Origin: a bacterium
GTDB lineage: Bacteria > Tectomicrobia > Entotheonellia > Entotheonellales > Entotheonellaceae
Reading direction: 5' to 3'
Assembly: GCA_027294925.1 (NCBI GenBank)
Contig: JAPULM010000410.1
Coordinates: 1-12,143 of the forward strand
Length of the DNA: 12,143 nucleotides
Part shown: piece by piece, positions 6,496 through 12,143 of the stretch
How the letters are laid out: every line of letters begins with the position of its first letter
Numbering within the stretch: position 1 is the stretch's first letter
Program-made: the position numbers and the translations under genes
The notes under the pieces: generated by a model
What the model saw: the letters and a program-made list of their open reading frames with translations, nothing else
Databases searched by the model: none
What the model was told of the DNA's origin: nothing

Positions 6496-7638
6496 ATGAG
6501 GAACGGGTTCCATGTGTACGACACCGATACGCATGTCATGCCGATTGCCGAAGTCTTGGAACCGTACGTTGATCCTGCTTTTCGCGCCCGCTTGCCGGAG
6601 CTTGCCGCTTACCGAATGCCCGTGGAGGCGTCGACTGACGATGCGGCGCAGCTGCATCAATATAGGATCAAACGGCGATATTACCGGCGTGTGCTGGGGG
6701 ACGCTGACCCGCATCCCACCTTTACGGGCCGCAGCGGCCGTTGGCGGGGTTCGAAAGAACCCCGGCCTGGCATACAGGACGATCAGGCCGAGAATCGGGT
6801 TAAGGACATGGACGACGAGGGAACCGATGTCCATTTTCTTGTTCCATCATCTTGGACCGGCTCTGTCGGACTGGAAGACCCTGCCTTTGAAGTAGGATTT
6901 GCCCGTGCCTACCATCGTCACATGGCCGATTTTTGCGGACAATATCCTGATCGTTTAAAGAGCATGATCGTGGCGTCGACGCGCTGCGTTGATGATGCCG
7001 TGCGAGAGATTCACCAGTGGGGCACATCAAAATGGGCGGTGGCGGTTATGCTGTTGCAGAATTTACCGGTGGATCATCCGAATCTGCAACCCATCTGGAA
7101 AGCGGCGCAAGACTACGATCTGGCCGTGGTGCATCATAGCTCAACCTGGAATCCGCCGTATTTTCCCGGTTATCGAGACCTGTGGGACAATATTTTCCTG
7201 GGCCGTATGGCCTCACATCCTTGGGGTGCGATGCGGTTTGTGGCGGCGTTTATTGGCGCCGGTATCATGGACCGTTACCCGGACCTGCGCGTCGGTACTC
7301 TGGAATGCGGCTTCGGTTGGCTGCCGTTCTGGGGCCGGCGTATGAATGAGCAGGCAACCTATGTGGGGGGCGTGGCGCCCCTCAAGCATGCCCCGAGCGA
7401 CTACCTCATCAGTGGACGGTTTTTTTGTAGTATCGAGATGCATGAGGGCGAGGACATGTTCAACAGCGTCACCGCCTTTCTGGGTGATGATGTACTGATG
7501 TATGCCTCTGATTATCCGCACCCGGAGTGCCACTTCCCCGAGTCCGTTGACCAGGTCTTAAGCTGGCCTAGTCTGCAACCGGACACACAACGCAAGTTGC
7601 TGTGGGACAATGCGGTGCGCTTCTACAAGCAAACGTAG
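6496..7638 (+). CDS. Amidohydrolase family 2 protein, copy 2 (paralogue)
   Basis: This 380-residue product is collinear with the preceding gene's product and shares its start (MRxGFxVxDxDTH; Asp11, His13), PYFPGYRDLWDN (221-232), LECGFGWLPFW (269-279), DVLMYASDYPHPE (332-344, Asp339) and a DNAVRF end. His214 in VVHHS corresponds to His228 of copy 1. Differences are a shorter, more charged region at 45-105 (YRIKRRYYRR and nearby) and Phe273 and Phe278 where copy 1 has His287 and His292. The start has AAGGA 7 bases upstream. The pair may make a heteromer or act on successive or related substrates; tandem duplication followed by divergence is the simplest origin. Like copy 1 it is expected in the cytoplasm and to bind one divalent metal. 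Confidence 0.88.
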   Translation: MRNGFHVYDTDTHVMPIAEVLEPYVDPAFRARLPELAAYRMPVEASTDDAAQLHQYRIKRRYYRRVLGDADPHPTFTGRSGRWRGSKEPRPGIQDDQAENRVKDMDDEGTDVHFLVPSSWTGSVGLEDPAFEVGFARAYHRHMADFCGQYPDRLKSMIVASTRCVDDAVREIHQWGTSKWAVAVMLLQNLPVDHPNLQPIWKAAQDYDLAVVHHSSTWNPPYFPGYRDLWDNIFLGRMASHPWGAMRFVAAFIGAGIMDRYPDLRVGTLECGFGWLPFWGRRMNEQATYVGGVAPLKHAPSDYLISGRFFCSIEMHEGEDMFNSVTAFLGDDVLMYASDYPHPECHFPESVDQVLSWPSLQPDTQRKLLWDNAVRFYKQT

Positions 7639-7641
7639 TAC

Positions 7642-7666
7642 GCGGTCCAGGAATCTGGCTGGACGC
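7642..7666 (+). terminator. Hairpin after amidohydrolase copy 2
   Basis: GTCCAG (7645-7650) pairs with CTGGAC (7659-7664), extended by two outer pairs across a bulged G. CTTTTG follows several bases later. It begins 4 bases past the stop of the second amidohydrolase and 116 bases before the acyl-CoA dehydrogenase. It could be a weak terminator or a 3'-end stabilising structure that lowers expression of the downstream genes. Confidence 0.3.
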
Positions 7667-7781
7667 TCATGCTTTTGCCTATGGCGCAAGGCCCCCACAA
7701 GGCCGAGGTAGTTGCATCTGCCACAAACCTGGCATAAGATGAGTAGACAAAACGTCAAATAGACAGAGAAGGGAGCCCGCG

Positions 7782-9014
7782 ATGGATTTTGAGGTGATCT
7801 ATACACCCGAGCAGGAGGCGTTCCGGGCCGAAGTATGCGCCTGGCTGGCGGACAATGTTCCGGATGATCTGGAACATCCGATTGATTCGGCCGACCTGAC
7901 GTGGGAGGGCTATCAAAAAACGCGCCACTTGGGCCGTCGGCTCGGCCGTAAGGGCTGGCTTTATCCCACCTATCCAAAAGCCTATGGTGGTGGCGAACTC
8001 GATGTTGATTTCGTCATCATAGTGGAAGAAGAGTTGGATCGTTACGGGCTGAGTCTGCCGCCCTATTACGATTCTGGTGGGCGGCTCGGTGGGGCTAGTA
8101 TTTTCGTCTGGGGCAGTGAGGAACAGAAGCAGGCGTTTTTACCCAATATTTTCCGCGGCGAATGGCGCACCTGGCAGTTGCTCACGGAACCGAATGCCGG
8201 TTCTGACCTGGCCAGCGTGCAAACCCGCGCCGTACGTGATGGCGATGACTACATCATCAACGGCCAGAAGATTTATATCGGCAGCATGCATGGCTGCGAG
8301 ATGATGTGGACGATTGTGGTGACCGATCCCGACAAACCACGGCACGAAAATCTCGGCTGGTTGCTGATTCCTTATGATACGCCCGGGGTGGAAGTGCGCC
8401 CCATGGAGTTATTGATCGCCGGTGGGGAGCGCGGCGCCGGTTCAGGGGTGAAGAACACGGTCTTTTTTGATAATGTGCGGGTGCCGGCGTTTAACCTGGT
8501 GGGTGGTGAGAACAATGGTTGGAAAGTCGCCACCACGCATCTGGAGTTGGAACACGGCGGCGGCGGTATGGTCCGGCGTAATCAGGTGGTTGATCAGTTC
8601 CTCGAATATTGCGCGACGACAAAGTACAATGGTGAGGCGCTGAGTAAAGACCCTGACGTGCGCGATGCGATGACCGAGGTTTACATCAAGAACGAAATTG
8701 TTCGTCTTTTCGGTCTGCGCACCTACTGGCTCAGTCATGCCCATAAACCCCGTTCGTATGAAGGGCCGCAACTGTCGTACAATCGTAAGATGACCGCCTT
8801 GCATGTAGCGGAAACCATCCTGCAGGCGCTGGGTCCCTATGCACTTACCAGTGACCCGCAATGGGGGCCGCTGAACGGGCTGCTCGAAGTGAACCAGCGT
8901 GCGGCGGTGGTAGGTTTGCACCCTGGCGGTACAACAGATATTCAAAAGGTGATTATGTCCCGGCGTATTGGTATCGGACGCACGGTGAAGGAACAGGCGG
9001 GACGGCTGCGTTAG
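7782..9014 (+). CDS. Acyl-CoA dehydrogenase family protein
   Basis: A flavin-dependent acyl-CoA dehydrogenase of 410 residues, the normal length, expected to introduce an alpha,beta double bond into an acyl-CoA and pass electrons to ETF. The N-terminal helical domain is followed by LLTEPNAGSDLASVQTRA (133-150) and YIINGQKIYIG (157-167), the middle-domain FAD/substrate motifs. The C-terminal FAD motif is PGGTTDIQKVIMSRR (381-395). The Glu that serves as base in medium-chain enzymes (the E of the usual YEGT) is Gly382 here. As in isovaleryl-CoA dehydrogenase, a Glu in the earlier LELEH segment (Glu257, or Glu255) is the likely replacement. AAGGGAG lies 6 bases before the ATG. It follows the amidohydrolases by 143 bases and precedes a VOC gene by 79, which suggests one pathway. 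Substrate not predictable; branched or aromatic side-chain CoA esters are possible. Confidence 0.92.
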   Translation: MDFEVIYTPEQEAFRAEVCAWLADNVPDDLEHPIDSADLTWEGYQKTRHLGRRLGRKGWLYPTYPKAYGGGELDVDFVIIVEEELDRYGLSLPPYYDSGGRLGGASIFVWGSEEQKQAFLPNIFRGEWRTWQLLTEPNAGSDLASVQTRAVRDGDDYIINGQKIYIGSMHGCEMMWTIVVTDPDKPRHENLGWLLIPYDTPGVEVRPMELLIAGGERGAGSGVKNTVFFDNVRVPAFNLVGGENNGWKVATTHLELEHGGGGMVRRNQVVDQFLEYCATTKYNGEALSKDPDVRDAMTEVYIKNEIVRLFGLRTYWLSHAHKPRSYEGPQLSYNRKMTALHVAETILQALGPYALTSDPQWGPLNGLLEVNQRAAVVGLHPGGTTDIQKVIMSRRIGIGRTVKEQAGRLR

Positions 9015-9093
9015 AGATAGTAGCGGTTAAACCTGGTTGGTGGGCCTAAGGTTCGGCGGCCAGAGGTTGTCAAATCAGCAGAGGAGAGACAGC

Positions 9094-9519
9094 GTGTCTA
9101 AAATTAAACATATTGCCTTTGCAACGCAAGATGCGGACAAAACGGCGAAATTTTATATTGACGTGTTTGGCATGAAGGAGATTGCCAAACTCGACAGCCC
9201 GGGGGCGTCCGGCTATTACCTCAGCGATGGGAATATTAATGTGGCCATCCTGAACTTTAAAAACGATGCGGTGGCAGGGGCTGAACACGGTCAAGGCTTT
9301 AGTGGTCTGCATCACATTGGCTTTGAGGTGGAAAGCCTGGAAGAAATTGCTGAACGGATGGCGACGGCCAACGCTAAGCCCCGCGATGACATCAATCAAG
9401 CCCTGGCGTTAGGCATGCAAGGGCGCCCGCATGGTCATAGTAATGTGGAAGTCAAATATGGCGGCCCGGATGGCGTTATCATCGACGTTTCGGAAACCGG
9501 TTGGGTTGGAACCTCTTAA
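9094..9519 (+). CDS. VOC superfamily (glyoxalase/dioxygenase-fold) protein
   Basis: The product is 141 residues if translation begins at GTG 9094, which has GAGGAG 7 bases upstream. A longer frame from ATG 9037 adds 19 residues without homology and has no such site, so the GTG is preferred. The sequence shows the two paired beta-alpha-beta-beta-beta units of the VOC fold: KHIAFATQDADKTAKFYIDVFG (5-26) and LHHIGFEVESLEEIAERM (72-89). It ends with GGPDGVIIDVSE (123-134). Likely metal ligands are His6, His74 and Glu134. Family members include glyoxalase I, methylmalonyl-CoA epimerase, ring-cleaving dioxygenases and binding proteins. Next to an acyl-CoA dehydrogenase an epimerase or isomerase role is attractive, but that is only inference. 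The length fits a one-domain member that dimerises. Confidence 0.82.
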   Translation: MSKIKHIAFATQDADKTAKFYIDVFGMKEIAKLDSPGASGYYLSDGNINVAILNFKNDAVAGAEHGQGFSGLHHIGFEVESLEEIAERMATANAKPRDDINQALALGMQGRPHGHSNVEVKYGGPDGVIIDVSETGWVGTS

Positions 9520-9540
9520 TTGACCTGGTCGGAAATGTTC

Positions 9541-9566
9541 GCCCTCTCCCTGGCTAGGCAGAGGGC
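9541..9566 (+). terminator. Strong hairpin downstream of the VOC gene
   Basis: GCCCTCT (9541-9547) pairs with AGAGGGC (9560-9566); after one C-C mismatch, CCT pairs with AGG around a GGCT tetraloop. This makes a nearly perfect 26-base hairpin, 22 bases after the VOC stop. There is no T-run, so it may be a Rho-assisted end, a transcript-protecting structure or a dispersed repeat. It separates the amidohydrolase-to-VOC genes from the hydantoinase pair, whose 253-base leader is AT-rich near 9690-9760. Confidence 0.45.
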
Positions 9567-9772
9567 CGGGCGTGTCTAACCGTCTTTCTCCAACGAAGCA
9601 AGGGCAGAAACGTTCGAGCACTGTCAATGCCCGTTGCTATAGATCTTCAGGTTTGCTTTTGGAAAACGAGGTCGCAATCGCCAAGTTAAATCTGAGCTTG
9701 CGTTTTCAATTTTCCAATTCATTTTCTGAATGTCTATAGCTTGTTTTCCAACCCATAATCAGGAGATAACCC

Positions 9773-11566
9773 GTGGCTGAAGTGCGCGACCCTATCGCAT
9801 TCGAGCTATTCAAAAATGCCCTGTTTTCAATTGCCGATGAGATGGCGTTGACCATCACGCGGACGACCTATTCGGGTGTGTTGAAAGACAATATGGATTT
9901 TTCCACCGCCTTGGCTGACGCCGATGGTCATCTGGTCGCGCAGGGCCTGACCTTACCCGGCCATCTCGGCTCGATCCCGACGGCGCTTGAAGCCACCCTG
10001 CGTCATTACAGCGATATGCAGCCTGGTGATGTCTTTATCATGAACGACCCGTTTGACGGTGGTATGCACCTACCGGATATCTTTGTGTTTAAGCCGATTT
10101 ATCGGCATGGCCAACGCCTGGCCTTTGCGGCGACAGTGTGTCATCACACCGATGTTGGCGGGCGGGTGGCCGGCTCGAACGCTTCAGACTCGACTGAAAT
10201 CTATCAGGAGGGACTGCGCATTCCACCGCTCAAAATGTACGAGGCCGGTAAACGCAATGAGACGCTGTTTGCTTTTATCGAGAAGAATGTCCGCTTACCG
10301 GTTAAAGTTTTTGGCGATCTGCGGGCGCAACTGGCGGCCTGTCATATTGCCGAGCGGCAGTTTCTGGAACTGCTCGAACGCTATGGGGTTGAAACCGTCC
10401 AGCTCTATATGCGGGAGGTGATGGATTATGCTGAACGGCTGACACGTGCGGCGATTGGCGAATTGCCTGATGGGGTGTATAGCTTTGAGGATTGGATTGA
10501 TGACGACGGCATTGATGTGGGTAAGCCGATTCGCCTGTTTGTCACCTTTACCAAACAGGGCGATAGCCTAAGCGCTGACTGGAGCGGTACGTCGCCGCAG
10601 GTCAAAGGGGCAATCAATAACACCTTGTCGTTTACCAAAGCGGCGGTGTACTGTGCCGTGCAATCGATTTTACCAACGGGTATCCCGAGCAACGAGGGAG
10701 TGTTCCGCGCCATTGAGGTCATTGCGCCGTCCGGCACCATTGCCAACGCTGTGTTGCCGGCAGCCTGCGCTGCCCGCGGCTTGACCGGCTTCCGCATGGT
10801 CGATTGCTGCTTTGGCGCCCTGGCGATGATGGTGCCGGACAAAGTGTTTGCCGCCTCTGATGGTGGCAATACGGGTATATCCATCGGTGGCTATCATGCC
10901 GACCGTACACCGTTTATCTATGTTGATTTTACCTGTGGTACCTGGGGCGGGCGGCCATTTGCCGACGGTTTGGATGGCAACTCGAATATATTCGCCAACA
11001 TGGCTTCAGCCTCGGTGGAAATCACCGAAGCCGAACACCCGATTCAAATTCTGGCCTATGAATTCCTGCCTGACAAAGCCGGTGCCGGGCAGTACCGCGG
11101 CGGTACGCCGTATCGCCGTGATTATCGTTTTTTGGAGGAAGAGGGGGTGTTGCAGGTGCGCTCTGACCGACGCGATTTCCGCCCCTATGGTCTATACGGT
11201 GGTCAGCCCGGCAAGCCGTCGATGAACTATCTTGACCCGTACGGTGAGAAGCGGGTTTTGCCGTCTAAGCTGACCATGACCATTCGTAAGGGCGATGTCT
11301 TTCGTCACGAAGTCGCTGGGGCTGGCGGCTGGGGCGATCCGCTGCTGCGTGATGCCGCCGCGGTACTGAAGGACGTACGTAACGAGATGGTCAGTCTGGC
11401 CGCCGCCAGAGACGCTTACGGCGTGGTGATCGATGCACCGACCTGGACGGTTGATAGCGTTGCTACTGAACGTCTACGCAACGAGATGCGGGCGGTGCGA
11501 GGTTGGCGCGAGACGCCGAAGGTTCTATGGCAGGATGCTTCGACCCGTTCTGAGTCGGCAGCGTAG
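9773..11566 (+). CDS. Hydantoinase B / oxoprolinase family protein (HyuB-like)
   Basis: This 597-residue protein is a hydantoinase B (PF02538) subunit of about the usual 520-600 length. It starts with GTG at 9773; AGGAG is 7 bases upstream. Family landmarks are MNDPFDGGMHLPDIFVF (90-106), HHTDVGG (124-130), SGTSPQVKGAINN (271-283), FADGLDGNSNIFANM (396-410) and AGAGGWGDPL (515-524). The last 40 or so residues form a variable tail. HyuB works with HyuA in ATP-dependent opening of cyclic amides (hydantoins, 5-oxoproline, caprolactam), and in relatives such as acetone or acetophenone carboxylase in ATP-dependent carboxylation. The companion hyuA-type gene starts 12 bases downstream, so the two are translated from one message. 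The order is B before A. Which chemistry applies cannot be read from the sequence. Confidence 0.93.
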   Translation: MAEVRDPIAFELFKNALFSIADEMALTITRTTYSGVLKDNMDFSTALADADGHLVAQGLTLPGHLGSIPTALEATLRHYSDMQPGDVFIMNDPFDGGMHLPDIFVFKPIYRHGQRLAFAATVCHHTDVGGRVAGSNASDSTEIYQEGLRIPPLKMYEAGKRNETLFAFIEKNVRLPVKVFGDLRAQLAACHIAERQFLELLERYGVETVQLYMREVMDYAERLTRAAIGELPDGVYSFEDWIDDDGIDVGKPIRLFVTFTKQGDSLSADWSGTSPQVKGAINNTLSFTKAAVYCAVQSILPTGIPSNEGVFRAIEVIAPSGTIANAVLPAACAARGLTGFRMVDCCFGALAMMVPDKVFAASDGGNTGISIGGYHADRTPFIYVDFTCGTWGGRPFADGLDGNSNIFANMASASVEITEAEHPIQILAYEFLPDKAGAGQYRGGTPYRRDYRFLEEEGVLQVRSDRRDFRPYGLYGGQPGKPSMNYLDPYGEKRVLPSKLTMTIRKGDVFRHEVAGAGGWGDPLLRDAAAVLKDVRNEMVSLAAARDAYGVVIDAPTWTVDSVATERLRNEMRAVRGWRETPKVLWQDASTRSESAA

Positions 11567-11578
11567 GGAGATGAGGCG

Positions 11579-12143
11579 ATGTCTGGCTTTCGTGTCGGGG
11601 TGGATATTGGCGGTACGTTTACCGATATCGTCTTTCTGGGGCCGGATGGGACGTTGCACACCCAGAAGGTGTCCTCTAGTGTGGATAATTACGCGCACGC
11701 TATTATTGATGGCCTGCAGACGGTTTTTCAGGCTACCGGCCTTAGTGGCGCTGATATCGACGAAGTGCTACACGGCACCACGGTCGCTTCAAACGCTATC
11801 CTCGAACTGAAGGGTGCCAGAACCGGGCTGATTACCACCAAGGGATTCCGTGATATCTTGGAAATTCGTAACCTACGCATGCCGCGGCTTTACGACTTGA
11901 CCTGGGAAAAGCCGCCGCCGTTGGTGGAGCGTTACTTACGTGTGGTGGTTGATGAGCGCATTGACGTGCATGGCAACATCGACCAGCCGCTTGATGCGAC
12001 CGATGCCGAGCGCGCGGTCGACCAGCTGCTTGCCGAAGGGGTTGAAGCGATTGCCGTTTGCCTACTGAGCGCCTTTGCCAATCCTGCCCACGAATTACTG
12101 ATCAAGGACATCATCACGCGTCTGGCGCCCGGCTTACCCTGTT
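11579..12143 (+). CDS. Hydantoinase A / oxoprolinase family protein (HyuA-like), 5' part only
   Basis: The first 188 codons of a hydantoinase A-type protein (families usually 650-720 residues) run off the right edge. The N-terminus has the ATP-phosphate-binding motif of the ASKHA-like fold, VGVDIGGTFTDIVF (6-19). It is followed by HGTTVASNAILE (65-76) and TTKGFRDILEI (86-96), all typical of Hydant_A_N. The start ATG at 11579 has AGGGAG 8 bases upstream; an ATG at 11571 is out of frame and gives no homology. It is the ATPase partner of the preceding HyuB-like protein and would phosphorylate the substrate or its carbonyl before hydrolysis or carboxylation. Nothing in the visible part looks damaged. 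Confidence 0.93.
   Translation, partial: MSGFRVGVDIGGTFTDIVFLGPDGTLHTQKVSSSVDNYAHAIIDGLQTVFQATGLSGADIDEVLHGTTVASNAILELKGARTGLITTKGFRDILEIRNLRMPRLYDLTWEKPPPLVERYLRVVVDERIDVHGNIDQPLDATDAERAVDQLLAEGVEAIAVCLLSAFANPAHELLIKDIITRLAPGLPC

Noticed and set aside
5244..7638. Amidohydrolase pair as a defence or novel nuclease system
   Set aside because: Both have standard amidohydrolase-2 motifs and metabolic neighbours; nothing points to nucleic-acid targets.
9037..9093. Longer start for the VOC protein at ATG 9037
   Set aside because: The extra 19 residues do not belong to the VOC fold, whose first strand begins just after GTG 9094, and that GTG has GAGGAG at ideal spacing.
9635..9643. TGCTATAGA as an extended -10 box, and the AT-rich stretch 9690-9760, as promoter of the hydantoinase genes
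   Set aside because: Plausible, but no -35 at proper spacing could be matched; too weak to list as a site.
1..12143. CRISPR arrays, tRNA or rRNA genes, insertion sequences, phage or toxin-antitoxin genes
   Set aside because: No regularly spaced repeats, cloverleaf-like segments, transposase motifs or terminal inverted repeats with target duplications were seen on reading both strands.

Overview
The window looks like a chromosomal stretch from a Gram-negative-style environmental bacterium with a large catabolic repertoire. GC is moderate (mid-50s by eye, not counted), Shine-Dalgarno sites are clear and genes are close-packed. The mix of alpha/beta-hydrolase (Abhydrolase_10), paired amidohydrolase-2 proteins, acyl-CoA dehydrogenase, VOC protein and hydantoinase A/B genes recalls Tectomicrobia (Entotheonella-type) or other metabolically broad soil or marine lineages. 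That placement is a weak guess from gene content only. No rRNA, tRNA, CRISPR array, transposase or phage gene was seen.

Left part (1-5011, mostly minus strand). The window opens inside an Abhydrolase_10 gene whose 3' end lies outside (1674 to 1). Upstream of it is about 600 bases without an intact conserved gene (1675-2287). This stretch holds two strong GC-rich hairpins and a 39-codon remnant of a cyclophilin-like (PF04126-type) gene. A plus-strand gene for a small putative exported protein of unknown function follows (2288-2641). Next come two minus-strand genes that look like one operon: a three-segment PGPGW-like membrane protein (start 4074) and an inositol-monophosphatase family enzyme (start 3585). 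Between 4258 and 5011 lies a chimeric scar. The first 38 or so codons of a 3-hydroxyisobutyrate-dehydrogenase-type gene, with its own ribosome binding site, run directly into the C-terminal part of a MenE-like acyl-CoA ligase. The ligase part is in another frame and also carries an amber codon. This is best read as a deletion that destroyed both genes.

Right part (5244-12143, all plus strand). After a divergent intergenic region comes a co-directional run: two paralogous amidohydrolase-2 enzymes, an acyl-CoA dehydrogenase, a VOC (glyoxalase-fold) protein, hydantoinase B and the start of hydantoinase A, which runs off the right edge. The first four have short or modest gaps and may form one transcription unit. 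A hairpin at 9541-9566 and an AT-rich leader suggest that the hydantoinase pair has its own promoter. Together the genes suggest breakdown of an organic acid or cyclic amide via a CoA thioester, but the substrate cannot be read from the sequence. All families are known. The novelty, if any, lies in the combination, in the active-site difference between the two amidohydrolases, and in the gene-decay scar at the strand switch.
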